A stretch of 64,000 nt of DNA, from positions 6,498,368 to 6,562,367 of the forward strand of contig NC_059481.1 of NCBI RefSeq assembly GCF_018139145.2, read 5' to 3'. The notes under the pieces were generated by a model that ran no database searches, had not been told where the DNA came from, and was given only the letters and a program-made list of their open reading frames with translations. The first letter of the stretch is position 1; each line of letters opens with the position of its first letter. This DNA comes from Gymnogyps californianus (lineage: Eukaryota > Chordata > Aves > Accipitriformes > Cathartidae). A program made the position numbers and the translations under genes. Positions 1 through 50,366 of the stretch are shown piece by piece.

Positions 1-3000
1 ATGCCAAGAACACCTTTCTATACACTGGCATGGAGTATTTGAGTCACAGAGGCATGTTCTCTGCAGTAGGTTTGAAGGAGTTATAACGATTGGGATGGTA
101 TTGAAAATTTTGTCTCCCAGCAAGACTTTTCCTGTTCTGTTGGCAGGGAAGCTTTGTTGAATTTTTAATTTTTTTTAATAGGGAGGGTTTTTTTTTTCCT
201 TTGGATGCTTTGCATTAGCTTTAGTAATAGTGAGGTTGTAATTTTTTTCCAATTCACTAGTAAAAAGTACAGACAATGATAGTAAAATATTTAAGAAATG
301 GTGGCAAAAACCTTGAAAGTTACATTGCTGGTACTGGTTCTTCAGTCGTCTCTTTTTAAAAAAAAATGTTTTCTAAATGGTATTGCATTCAAGTGTGAGT
401 TTCATTAACAACAAAAACGGCATTAAATGTAAAGTAGATGGGCAGATATTGTACCTGATTAGAATGGTTAAAAATTCCAAAAGGTATGTCCATTTTAGTT
501 TTACTGCCATCTCACCAAAAAACCTTTTTTTTACTTTCTTGTATTTGTCACATTGAAAAATGATGCGCTGTCTTCCTTTCAGCTTAGTTTCTTGTTCAGT
601 TTCATCATCTTCTATAGACCTCATTTTTATTTTCTGAAATACATCGTTCTGTAATCTTGTCCAAGTTGCTTTCCCTATGAGCCGTGTAGCATTTTGGCTT
701 CTTTTTTTCCTTTATTGTTTTGTGAAAGTTTCACATTAATTCTTACTGGATATTTTTATTGCTTCTGCTTCTTAGATACATGCACCAGCAGTTCATGAAC
801 TGTAAACACAAGGTGCACCGTAATTTGCTTAATTCTGTCTATCCTTCCCCTTCTGCATTCTTTTTTTCATATGTTTTTGGTCCTGTTTAGCTTTAGACAG
901 CATTTCCTGCCCCTTTTAAAATTTTCTTTGCTGAAGTCCTGTGTATATGTTTTTGCTGCAAGTTCCCCTTCATTGTGGTCATTACTATTAGATCTTTCCT
1001 AGTTCCCCATCTCAGATTGCACCCTTTCTAGCATTTTGTTTATCATTAAATCAAGAATTGCTGGTGACCTTTCAAATGTTCTTTTTAACATATTGGAGTA
1101 GGTGGATATTTGAAAGCTTGGCGGGGGGGAGTGCCTTATAGTTGCATGCTTGCTATTCCTACTAATTAATGATAAATGTCCTCTAGTTTTATTGTATCTG
1201 ATTTAAGAAGTGAAAGACAATAGATTTATTAACTGTTACAACCCCACTAAGCTATGCTGTTTTAGCCAAAACAATAAAAAGCAAAAAACCCAAAGACTAA
1301 ATAATAGCAAGTCGCTCAGGTCTTGCTGCCTGAATATTATCTGCCTGAAAAACGTAAAATCTAGTATCAGTACAACTGGTGTAGGCTGCTTAATGGGTGC
1401 CTGATTTTTGTTATTAGAGAGTACAAGTTGTGATCTGACAAAGCAGTGCTTAACATTGAGCAAGCAAGGATTACTCATGTGCTGCAGAGCATTAAGAAGT
1501 CACTTTCTCCTCACAGCACAATCAAGTTGAAGGCTTGACTAGAGAAAGACTAGATTAAAAAAAAGATGGACCCTTATTCTCCAGAAGAACAAGGACGAAT
1601 TGAGCTGTCTAAGCACTATGAAAACTATTGTAAAACCTGAGTGGTGCTAACCATACTACATTTATGAAGGCAGAGTGTATTTCTCATCTAAAAAATTACA
1701 ATATGTGATAGTCTTGAAGCAAACCGTTTAAAGCAAAAGTCCAAAGTTTCTAGTGCTCTTCTGCTTTCAGATTTCGTCTTTCAAGCTGATCAGCTTATTA
1801 AAAAGTGGAGTGAGTTGAAAATATATCTATTAAAAGAAAGAAATCAGGACTTTGTCAGGAGGTCACTCTGAAACTTTTCCAAGAGAGCTTCCAATAGAGT
1901 GCACTATATAGTTGTATTGTTTTGTTTTTTTCAAAACTGTGCAATATATTATTTTATTTAAAACTCAACAAAGTGGTGATATTTTAAAATACTACCTGCG
2001 CAAATGAACTCTTGGCTGTCTGATAGTACAACGTTTCTGGTTCCACTCAGGAAAAAGTAATTATGTAAATGTTTTACATTTGTTATAGTGCTATACCATG
2101 TGTATGTACATAGTGCATGGATCCAATGGGGTGGATGATGCAGCCTACATGCAGCTTGGGGCTGAACCAGATATGCAAAAAAACAGCTACAGGAATATTT
2201 CTTATCCTGTGAAGTTTACTCTGGTTTGGTTTGACCTCTTCATTGGCATGCATCCAATTTCCTTGCTGCAGAGTCTGAGGAAAATCACAGTGTTTTATTC
2301 TAAATTTGACTAACCTATTTGCTCAGTAGTTTGTCCATCTAATTCCAAGTCTTGTTCCTGGGCTGGTTTTCTTGCTAGTGTGCCTCAAGAGGAAAACAGT
2401 AGTAGTCACGGCTAAATATAAAAATTTAGGTCTTGGTCTTTGGTTTCTTTTATCAAATGTTTTCTAAGGAGAGGATGGTGTCCACAGGTTGAGAAGGACA
2501 AGAAGGCAAGGTGGAAGGGCTGGGAAAGGTGAAGGAATGAGATGCCTTCTCTGATCACAATGTGGTCAGTCCTAATGAGGTCACCTCAACCTTTCCCTCC
2601 CTCAAAAGTTAGATTTAATAGCAAACAGCTTTCCCCAGTGTTCACTAAAGATGTGATACCCGAAGAGCAGTGTGCCGAGGTGAGAACGTGCTCTCTGTGG
2701 ATGCTGCAGTAGTACTCTTGCATAGAGAATGCTCTTGATCGCTGCCTCCTTTTCAACTTCTTTCTAGCCTGGGATTTGGAGTCCAGTGAACCTACCACAG
2801 AAAGCCCAGGCCCTCATCCCCTGCCCCTTTCTTCTACTGTTGGCGCTTTTATTTTGTCCCTGATTGAGGCACCCTAAGGAAAGCTAAGCTTTTTGGATCC
2901 AGGACCAAGGCCTGGGAAAATTTTATGTCTCTCAGCTTGGTCTCAGAGCATCAGATCACTGGGAAACCCACTTCTGAACACTTCTTGGACTCTTCAAGTT

Positions 3001-6000
3001 GTCTAAATAGAGCAGAGGTGGGGGCAGGGGGAAGCAGTCCTCTCTGATGATCAGGAAAAACTGAATCATCTGGAATGCTTCTGAGGTGAGTCCTACTCTT
3101 GCTGTTCTTTAGCATCTTTTTTTTAACTCTTTACTATTCCAGTTTGAGATGGTAAGGCAAAAATGGATAAGTGGCTTCTTAAATTATATATTGTTTTATC
3201 CAAGTCTTTGTTTCTTCTTCAGGCTGGCAATGCCTTCTGTTGTTATTCAAGCAACTATTATTTAGGACAGAAACGTCACAGTGTAACTGAGTTTATTTTT
3301 TCATTTCCCTTTCATGTAGATGCCTGCTGTCTCTGACACTAAAATGTCAGTACCAGCCCTCAGTTAGAATGCATTTTCCATTCCTTACTCAGCTGCACTT
3401 TTTTGTTTTGTTTTGTTGTTTTTCCTCCACACTAGAAACACTTGGTTTTAAAGCAGAGACCTTTCAGTCCTGTTAAATTTTACACCTGCTGACTCACGTA
3501 GCACATGCAGCTGTTCTGGAAATAATTGTTCAGTAAGAGTATTCTTTCTGTTGAGTTAGTGAATTAATTTGATTCCAGCATCCTGATCATGATTCACTGC
3601 CTGTGTTATCTAACCAGCTTTGTGCTGCTCCAGCTTTTTGCTGCCTGATGTTCTCTGACCATTAGAAACTCAAAGCCTTTCATGGAAACCCACTGTGTCA
3701 GGGCTGCTTTGGAGCAACTCAGTTGCTACTAACTGATACGGTGCTACCAGTGACTTGTCACCTGACGTGACTGTGTGTACTGAAATAATGTTTTTATGCC
3801 TGTGAAATACCTTTTTTAATACAATAATATGTCATATAAACAAAGGAGTTAGCAGTCAGTCAACAGTAGGGTGCGTCAGATAAGTAACAGGAAAAAAAAG
3901 CGGACAAACTGAAAAATAGTCTTGTGTTGGTTTTGTCCTTCAGATTGCAACAAAAAGCCTTACTTGACTTAATTTAATTGATGAAACTATGCAAAATAGA
4001 TGAACCTGTTCCTTCTCCTTCAGCCTTGCGATGGAGGGCATGTCAGTGCCTATGTCAGGTGTAACCTCTGTGGGATAGGAAAGATTGTTCCTTTCTGATG
4101 AGGGCCTGTGCAGGAGATGACAATTAAAGAAAATGAAAAGGATGTGACAGAGCAGGGGCTTGTGTGAGGAGCAGGGTCCAGGAGATTTCAGAGAAGAACA
4201 GGGAACAGACATACAAACAGAACTTAGATAATAGAATACGTCTTTTCCTAGGGACCCAGAGGGACTGTATGCAGTCTGCTCCAAACCCGAAGGCTGCTGA
4301 AACTTGTTGGACAAGTAGCAAGACTGGAAGGAGGGACCTACCACATGAGGCACTGGGGGGCATATGTTTGATTTCAATGTTATCTGAATTTATTTTTGTC
4401 GTTTCTGACTCAGCATACCTCAGGTTTTTTTCTTCTTTCAAAACTTAGTTTGGAATGTAGTAAGATACAGCTTTAGAAATTCAAAAACTTTTGGTATGCA
4501 AAGTTTAAAGGAGGAGAGCTAGGCAGAGTTAGCTCTATTCATCTCCACAATCATAAGCCCCACTAGTTTCTTCAGTAACTTCCAGCTGAAACTTTCTTAC
4601 CTGCCATGTCACACTGCTAGAAATCCTCGTTCAGATCATCTGCTCTGGACATCTCTGAATTTAATAACCTTTCTGATTTGTTCCCAGCTTGTCCGTTGCT
4701 TCTGCAGTCCGTTTCTGTGGTCCAAATCACATCACACCTTTTATTAGATCTGTTTACTTATTTTTTTTTTATTTTACACTGCATTAAATTTTTGTACTTA
4801 TTTGTATTTCTTCACACAGTGTCTTTTTATAAATTCCTTGTTTTTTCCCCTCCTCCTTTCCCCTAATTCTCTTTGCTGCCGCCAGTTTCCTCTACTTTGA
4901 CTTATGAATTTTCTTCTTTAATCCTCCCAAACTGATGAATTCTCCTCTTTTTTTATGGGCAATGGGAAAAACAAAAGGTCTGTCATTTGTATTTACTTTT
5001 GAAAATATAAACCAAAATGAGAGGAAGTCTTGGCAAAGGGGGCAAGCTTACATGTTTCCAGTACAGAGAGTAGGTGAAAACACTTATGCTAGTCAGTTAG
5101 GGTGGCTAATATTCAAAAACACTATTTCATGGAGATGGAAAGGTCCTTAATATGTTCTCTAATTTGGTTCAGTTTTTTTCCTGCATTCCGATGCTTGGAG
5201 GCTCCAGCAAATTTGGGGAAAGCGAGTCCCATAATAATTTCCTATGTTGGTTCTCTGAAGTTTAAGGCTTTGGTGCTGAATTGGTGCTTTTGTTCAGGAG
5301 ATGGGGACAACTCCAGGGAGATGGAGAGATTTGAAAATAAAATATTTCTATGTAAGATACATTTAGATATAGAAATTTTATTTTATGTATAGTTTCAAGT
5401 CTGTATTAGAAGTTCAGTTGCTACATTGTACCATGGAGCATAACTCAAGAGTCACTATGCAATTTAGTTTTAAATGCAACACACTGTGAGCCTAGTTTCT
5501 GAAGGCTGACTGTAATTTTTAGGATAGAGCTTTTATATAAGATGATTGCATTCAGCCTAAAACTAAGGACAGTGGGATTTCTGTTAGTCTGCTGATTTTC
5601 TGCTTTTCTATTACATACATCAAAGCCCTGCCACACAGCAGTCACTTACAGCACATGCAGAGTGATTTTTGTTAGATTTCAGAACGTAAACATGAAAATA
5701 TCTTGAGCAGGTGACCTGTAAGGAATGCCCTGACACCAGAGAAATGCTATCTGTGTTCCATTAGTATAGGTCTCTTACTTAAGGATTTGTACTGAATAAA
5801 CCCAGGTTGCTGCTGGGAGTCACGTAGTGCTGGTCTTGTAGCATTGCCAATACTTGGATAATACTGTTCTGTTTAAACCTACATTTCACAGAATTACATT
5901 GATCGTCACTTTCACTTTTTAAAAAAAGTTTTACTTTATTGTCATCATGGTTGAGAAGAAGATTTAAAAACTTATTGTAAGTGTCTCCTAAAAACAGGAC

Positions 6001-8862
6001 CAAAGAAAAGCAATCCCTACTCCAAACATTGATATGTGATCACATCAGTCTTGGGAACACACTCATGATTCTTCGATGTTTGGGTTGGGCAACTTGATTC
6101 AGATGATATATATAGTTAGAGCAGAGCCCTGACTGGATTATAGCCATTGCATCTACATGGGATTTTTAGAAAAAAATTGCTGGCAGTAACTCAAGTCCTT
6201 GTTCTAGGATCTCTGACAATTTTCACTGAATTTACATTTTTGTCCTACAGGCTTTCTAATAGAAGATTACAGCATAACATATATAACGATTCCATATCAC
6301 TGACATGGTGGTTTATATTATGGACTACTCAGGATGTATATAACATTCTTGCTTGGTGATATTAATTCTCCTTTCACAATTTTGTTTAGTACTTCAAAAC
6401 CTGAGATAGTTTAGCTCAACCCTGTAGGTAACAGCTCTTCGTGCTGGTTTTTTCCTACTTCAGTTAGGTTTTTGTTCTTCACAGAAATGACTGTAACAAT
6501 AAAAGACTTTCTTTTATCTGTATAAAACTGCTTTGTACTATTTTTAGCTTATTCTCCTTTGTGTAAGCAAATAAGTTACATTTAACCGCTATTCAGGTAA
6601 TGTAGCTTCTCAAAGTACATAAAGTGACAACTTTTTATGGTGTAATAAATCATGTATTAGTCAGAATCAGGTTACTTTTGAATTCCTAGAAAAAGTGCTC
6701 ATGGAATGATGTGAAAGTCTCACATAATTAGCGGGATCTTTTTTCTTGCTATTAACTATTTGTAATTTTCCAATTAAAAACAAGTACTTGGAGAATGCTA
6801 GGACATCTGTGTATTTTAACTTAGCAGGACTGTTTTGAAAATAACATACAAACATCTCAACATTTTTTTCATTATTATTTTTTGAGAGTGACAAGTACCA
6901 TTTCACCACCTGTACTAAACAGACTTCTTTATCTCCGGATATTAGCGTGTGTTCTGTTACCGCTGGCCATAGCAATATGATGAAGTGGGAGCTTGGAAGC
7001 AAATCTTTTAGAGGACTCTGTGTTGGCAGGTTCCATGAGCAGCTCACACAGACATGGAACCACACTGACTGATTCCTCTCACTGCATGTTTTGTTACAAA
7101 ACACTGTCCTATATTATCTGCTTTCTGAAAGACTTTTAAAATCTCTGAGAGCAAGTTCTCTCTGATGTATAAGATAAAGGGACCTAAAGTATTTTGTATT
7201 TGCATTCTAGCTGCTCTGCGAATAGAAAGATAAGAAAGTTTCTCACTCTTTTGTGCTATAAGACTAGCTGTCATGTCTTTCCATCATTGCTGCTAATTAT
7301 TATTTATTATTAATACAACTGTACAGATGTGAATTATTACTGCTTCTCATTATTTTATGTTAAATTCTGTGGGATTTAGTGTTCATCTTAAATTGCCAGT
7401 TTCCGGAGCCGTTTAATCGGAATCCAGGCAAGGGAAGTCCTGGTGTTGATTGCCTTGTATGATAAAATGTCTGGATTTGTGGATGAGAGCAATGGATACC
7501 TTTTACCTCAAAGTTAGCAGGCTTTTGACACTGTTTCCCACAGTATTGCTATATTCAAGTTAGGAGGTTACAGTCTGGATGGGTGGACAACTAGATGGGC
7601 AAGTAACTGTTTTGATGGTCAAGCTCAGAGGGTAGTGGTTAATGGTTAGCTTTCTAGCTGGAAGCTGGTAACAAATGCTGTATCTCAGGCGTCTATACCT
7701 GTTTAAAGTCTCTATCAGTGAGGCAACATCAAGTTTGCAGCTGACACCAACTGGGGGGACCAGCTGATGTCTTCAAGGGCAGAGCTACCATTCAGGGGAA
7801 CCTAGACAGAGCAAGGGAATTGACCAACAGGAACCTGATAAAATTTAACAAGGATGAACACTGGAGTTCTGCACCTGGAAAGGAAGAACCCCTTGTAATG
7901 ATACAGGCTGGGGGGCAGCTTGGCAGAAAAAGACCTGGAGGTCTTGGTAGCCAGCAAGCTGCACATGAACCAGCCATGTGCACTGACAGCTAGGAAAGCC
8001 AGCAATATGCTGAGTTATATCAACAGGACCATAGCCCGTAGATTGAGGGAAGTGACTTATACCTCTCTACTCAGCACTCATCAGACATCTATAATACCAT
8101 GTCTAATTTTGCCCTCCACCCCCAGTCCAAGGAAGACAGTTATAAATTGGATTGAGTTCCGGTGAAGGCTACAAAGGTTGTTGGGGGCTGGAGCACAGGT
8201 CCTATGAGGAGAGACTGTGGGAGCAGGGCTTGTTCAGGCTGGAAATGGGGAGGCTTTGAGGGGATCTAACAGCAGCCTTCCAGTGCCAGTAAGAAGGTTA
8301 TCAAGGAGTTGGAGCCAGGCTCCTCACAGTGGTGCGTGGCAGGAGGATAAGGGGCAATGGGTATAAGTTGAAACGAGAGATGTTCAGAGTGGACACAGAT
8401 CCCATGAAGACAGTCAAATGTGGGAACAGTTTGCCCAGAGAGGTTGTACAGTCTCCATCTTTGGTGTTTTAAAGACCAAACTGAATGAAGCCCTGAGCAA
8501 TCTAGTCTGATCTTACAGCTGACCCTGCTTTGAGCAGGAGGTGAGACAAGAGCTTTCCTGAGGTCTTCTCCAATTATGATATAAAGAAAACTAAAATATA
8601 AATTAAAAAAAAGAAATAAAAAGATTTCTGTCTTTGTCCATTTGCCGTGTACTTTCACGGTGTTTATCGACCGTGCATTTTTGTTGAGGGAGGAGTGGTT
8701 GTAGAATGTTTTATCCAAAGAACCTCTGTTTCCTTGCTGATGCTTTAAGTAAGAGTGATTTCTCTATTTAAGTTTTATTTTAAGTGCCTATGAAGATGGT
8801 TTCCATGTTATCAATCGGGTCACATACAGATGTGAGCAGAATGTCCTTTTGCTATTTGGCAG
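1..8862 (+). other. OTUD7A: 3' part of a large OTUD7A 5' intron
   Basis: No exon is visible before 8863. I looked for the residues that precede GKNWDL in the family (end of the UBA-like domain) and did not find them, so the upstream coding exon is outside the window. The stretch is AT-rich with T-runs (for example near 190 and 3400) and a TAT/ATT-rich patch near 7295. A decayed CR1 occupies 7385-8582. The intron ends in a pyrimidine-rich tract and AG at 8861-8862. The rest holds nothing I can name. Confidence 0.75.
7385..8582 (+). mobile_element. Degenerate CR1 LINE, RT region through 3' tail
   Basis: The sequence follows the 3' half of avian CR1. Bases 7521-7550 read AFDTVSHSI, the hallmark of the CR1 reverse transcriptase. 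Near 7731 a FAADT remnant replaces the usual FADDT, losing one catalytic Asp. Further on are the familiar CR1 segments for the hydrophobic end of ORF2 and the 3'UTR (8180-8570: tract with GAGGAGAGACTGTGGGAGC, then the 'cccagagaggttgt' part). The reading frame is broken many times, so this copy is dead and old. It is in the same orientation as OTUD7A and ends about 280 bp before its exon. The left boundary is approximate. Confidence 0.85.
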
Positions 8863-45767
<36,905 letters not shown>

Positions 45768-45856
45768 GGATTCTTCCGTGACTACTTAGTTTTACCATTT
45801 TCTTACTTACAAAGTAAACAGTGTTGAATTGCAGTAAAAGGAATCCTTAAAAAAAG

Positions 45857-45862
45857 AATAAA
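45857..45862 (+). terminator. OTUD7A: Proximal poly(A) signal AATAAA
   Basis: Canonical hexamer 90 bp after the stop codon. If used, it would give a very short 3'UTR. The downstream region (45895-45930) is only modestly T-rich. Confidence 0.4.
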
Positions 45863-48483
45863 GGATTGATGAGTAAATAGTGTCTAGCTTTTCGCTTTTC
45901 TGGGGCAATGAGGAAATAGTAGGATTAATTTGTCATAAAAAAAATATTATTTTCCATTTTGTCAGTGTCTTTTTTACATATACTGGTAAGCTGAAGGGTT
46001 GTTTACTCCTTTGTCAGTGCTGTGTATATGTTTGGTCAAAAATTTACTAATGGTGCCTGAATTTACACTGACATCACTCAGGTAGTAGAATGATAGGGGA
46101 AAGTCATAATACCGGAGATGTGGTGTTGTAGTAGGGTAGTATCTGCCTTGCAGACATTTGAAATTCTATAGCTATTTTGAGAGTATTTTTTCCTCAGTAA
46201 AACCTAGATTTTTCATAGCCTTTTTTTTCAGGAGGGTAGTGATTTTGCATACTGCACGTTTTTAACATGGCAGCATATTGCATTACTACTAATGTTTGTA
46301 CTCACTTCAGTCTGAAATTGAATGATTCTGGGAAAATGGGAGTGAAAGGTCTGAATTCATGAGGGCTGTAGCTCTTCCTCATTTTAAGTTCTTACCAGTT
46401 ATTTCTACATTTCCATAAAAAAGTAGATTTGAGCCACTTTTATTTGTACTGAATTTTTAAACAGGTTTTATGAAAAATACATTATGACTTGCAAGACTTC
46501 ACGTCACAAAAAAACCCCAGATGGTATAGTTTTGGGCACCTGAATTTCAGTAGTATTTTCATTGCTGTTAAAATTGAGAGAAATGTCAAAATAAAATCTG
46601 AAAATTTTCTTAGATTTGGAAAATTTGATGACCAGCTAGGAAATTTAGGATCATTTCAGAGCTGAATGAACTGCTTGTCAAAACAAATGTATCGCATCAA
46701 TTGATCCCCTTAGCCATCGCATGAGTTTAATAATCATTTATTTATTCCTTTCTCAACATTATCGAGTGATAGTTATTGCAAACATAACTACTTCTGAGCC
46801 TTTCTTGAAGACTGTTGGCTCCACCTATTTTTGAGTCTTCTCCTAGAGTGAGTTATGTACCCTCCAGGAGGTTCCAGGACGGCTATAAAATACCTCCAGT
46901 ATGAGTGACAACTCCTAGCACAGATTTGCACAAGTCTGATATCCAAATATTTACATGAGTATTTGCAATACTTTTGAAAATAAAACTTTTCTCATAGAAA
47001 CATTTCTGTAAAGCAGACACCGCAAATACTGTTAAAGCAGATATATGAGATTAGGAAGTTTTCTTGAATATTTTTGTTGGTTTTGCACCCCTCCACCATC
47101 AACTGGCATAATGTAGTAAGAATAGATCTTTAGTGTTGTTACACTTGTAAGCAATGACTCATTTACTGTCTATCCACATTTTTTTTTTTTTTTAAAAAGA
47201 GCTCATTTTCCACAAATAGGTGAAGTACTGCCTTCAAGACTGCTTACTCTGCCACCTAAAGGTGCGCTTTAACTCATTATGGAATAGCACTTTTCTGGCC
47301 CACACAGGAAAGATTCTTTGCCAAAGAGTCTTTGTTTCTGATTCTTTTCTGCTGTACCCCAATTTTTACTCTTGACATGGGTGGCACCATTTCACTTGTG
47401 TACAGTTAATCCTAGTTAGCCTTGAAACCAAGCCTAACATAGTCTGTGAAACAAGATACACAAACTTATGCTGACATGTACTGGCATTCAGGAATAGCAC
47501 GTAAGCTTTTGCTAATGTCCCACTGAAACTGGTGGAACTGAGCACATACTTAAAATTGACCATATCTTTAGGTTTTCTGCTGAATGGGAGGTTTAAAGAA
47601 TAGTTTCAAAACAAGTCCATTAGCCACTCCTAAAAAGTCATGGTCTTTGCCATGTTAGCTATTCCATGAATCCAGACCTGTCCTTCGTATTTCTTGCCGT
47701 ATACTGAGCATACACTGAATGTTACTGAATTTGCATTCTTTCATAAAAGGGAAATATTGGCATGCGTAATAAGAGGTTAAAACTCCACGTGACTTCTGTC
47801 CTTAAGGTAAGCACATTCTAAACCCCATGTCTCCAGTTGCGTACACTGGTAAGCAGTGTCCTTTTTTGGTTAACTGTTGTGATTACATATAAATTCTCAT
47901 TGCCAAAGAAATCTGTGATTGCAGATTATGCTAAAACAAGCCAAATCATGTTAAAACAAATCAAATATCATAACTGATTGTATTTGTTGCTAAGACTGAG
48001 AAAACTGGCAGGATAAAACTTCATGAAAAAAAGAAATATTTAAGAATTCTTAGAGCATTAGAGTAGCAGTAGCATTTGATACTCTGAGAATTGCTTCTGT
48101 GTAAAGTTGTGCTTAAGAAACATTACATTAGCAGCAAACTACACCAGCCTGTGTATTTAAGTCAGTTGTATCCTTTCTGAATGAGGAAAAAAGTAACAGC
48201 ACATACGTAAAAATAAGCAATGACCATGAGAATTTGCCGTTTCCCATTTTTCAAAGAAGTTGTTTCTGTAGTATGTTTTTAAGATCTACTACTCACAAAA
48301 GAAAGAGGTTTATAGCTGGTCAATATTTAGATCAATTACTCTGTTCTAAATTATTGAATAGATTGTACCTGTATGTTAGATTATTTTGAAAATTTAATTG
48401 GTCTTCTGAATAATAATAGGCTTGTCTGTATAGGATACCAAACTTCAGTGTTCACTATCCATCCTCAAGTCACTCAGATGTTT

Positions 48484-48509
48484 CCATAAATATTTACCAT
48501 AAATATTTA
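48484..48509. repeat. Tandem duplication of a 13-bp unit
   Basis: CCATAAATATTTA occurs twice in a row with no mismatch. Simple slippage duplication is likely. Confidence 0.8.
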
Positions 48510-50241
48510 CCACTACTGGACTGCTCATTTTAAAATATCTGTTACATGACATACTGACAGAACACTTGTTAGTTGTGCCTGTTTCCTCGGAATCCTTTTC
48601 TTGGTATATCTTTGAATAATTTGCTTAATATTGCTGTTTTCTTTTAGAACTCTCTTCAAATATCCGACTGTTCTCTTGTCCCTTAACATTTGATATTGAA
48701 AAGAAGTTGCAGGCATACAACACAATTTGCCAGTTAAAATCTACCCATCTTTTCCTAGTAGTTGTCCTTTTTTCTGGATAAGTAATACTGTGATTTTTTT
48801 TCTTCTTTTTTTTATTTCTGAGCTATTTGTGGCAGTTGTCTAAAGGGGATACCATAGTTGGTATTAAACAGTCCAAACATGCAGAAACAGTGCCTCCCCC
48901 TGAAGAAGTGATTGTCCCATTAAAAGAAGAGTCTAGCTATAAGAGGAAATTTTCTACCTGTTTTTTTCTGAGAGAATTCCCAACTGCTCATGAGTTGCAT
49001 TCACCAGCACTGAAAGAAATTGTGTCATTCCTTAGCTAGGTGTGAGAGGGAATGATCTTCAAATGTATTTTTCTGTTGCACTAAATGGCTAACCTTTGAC
49101 TGCTCTTTTGGTTTATTTTTCCTTACGTTTAAAGCATATGTAGCCCACAGGCCAGCAAGTCCTTTTCTGTGGCTGATGTGCCCTCTCTATACCTTCCAGA
49201 GCTTGTGAGAGTTACCATTTAGTCCCAGCTGTACGGAAACCAGTTTTGGTTTTGGAGGACCCTGTTCATTTCTTCTGTTAGCTCAGGTGGCTGCGATACA
49301 CATGGCGTATTTTTGCATTAGTATGTGCTTTTTTCCCCTCTCTCCTTGACAGTGATTCAACAATTATCACTGTTGTCCAGATTTCAAAAGTACAGACTAA
49401 ATCTTGGGTAGGCTACACCTTCCCAGAACAGATCCAAAATCACCAGGAGATATTTAGGTTGGAGGATGCTGGAATTTTTTTAATGTGTGAATGTGCAATT
49501 TTTCTAATTTAAAAAAGGCTTACACCTATTATGCAATTTTTTTACTTTGTTCATAAACTCTGATACAAAGGTCTGTTCGTAACAGAGGATGCCTGTAATA
49601 CATAATGGGTTTCAGTCACACTTTATATTAAAGTTCCATTTAAAATGCTTTATAAAGAGTTAATAAACTATTGCTAGACTTTACAAGTGTTTTTTCAGAT
49701 GTGGGTATCAGTTGTAGCACATGGCTAACAAGCAGCTCATTCAGAAGAAGGTAGTGTAGATTATCAAAAGTAACTTCAGATATTTTGGATTTTAAAACAA
49801 TTGATTAACCTTTTGTTATTATGGTTCATTAAGCTTTATCAATGCAATGGAAATATAGTGTGTGACCCAGCTTTCTTTAGCAATTAGTTCCTTCTTCCTA
49901 AGTCAAAGGTAACATTAAGGGGATCAGTGAAAGAAAGATGCTGTACTTGGGAAGTTTTCTGTTGCTTATTTGTTAAGAAGTCTAAATAGACCAAGTGAAG
50001 TCTTCAGAGTTGTCTTTTCTAAAATTGCAAAACTCATGATGTGAGCAGTATTACTTGATACAGAGAGACGCTTGATGTGGATTTGCGCACCGTTTGACTG
50101 AAGATCAAAGCAGTCTGCTGAGGCAATATTAGTCCTTGAACATATAGGCGTATTCAGGGTAATCTACTTCTCGTGTGATGAATGTGTAGATATCAAAAAA
50201 TGCACAGCACAGATCTGACAAAATACTGCCCTCTAACTCTC

Positions 50242-50366
50242 TGATTCTGCAAACAGTTACACTGGTGCTCAACCAATATGAATAGGCTCCCTGACATCAA
50301 GGAGACTGCTTATTTTCAGAAACTTAACATAACTGTTAAGAAAAAGCATAAATGTTTGTGGGATCA
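50242..50366. mobile_element. Old inverted-ended repeat (MITE- or SINE-like) inside the putative 3'UTR
   Basis: TGATTCTGCAAAC at the left end and GTTTGTGGGATCA at the right end are inverted copies (10 of 13 match). The interior includes a perfect hairpin CTTAACA-TAAC-TGTTAAG (50323-50340). The wording ('ctgattctgcaaac', 'atcaaggagactgc', 'ggatcaaggcctgag') recalls an ancient repeat common in reptile and bird genomes. The exact family is not known to me. Confidence 0.45.

Noticed and set aside
2098..2310. Frame containing a GAEP segment that could suggest the missing upstream OTUD7A exon
   Set aside because: The surrounding residues do not match the family N-terminus and no acceptor/donor pair frames it.
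3940..4448. Frames of 145 and 105 codons (-) and 94 codons (+) in the first intron
   Set aside because: Overlapping on both strands, low-information composition, no splice-site context and no family I recognise.
6667..7104. 145-codon frame on the - strand
   Set aside because: No domain, no exon-like borders, and composition expected from AT-rich intron DNA.
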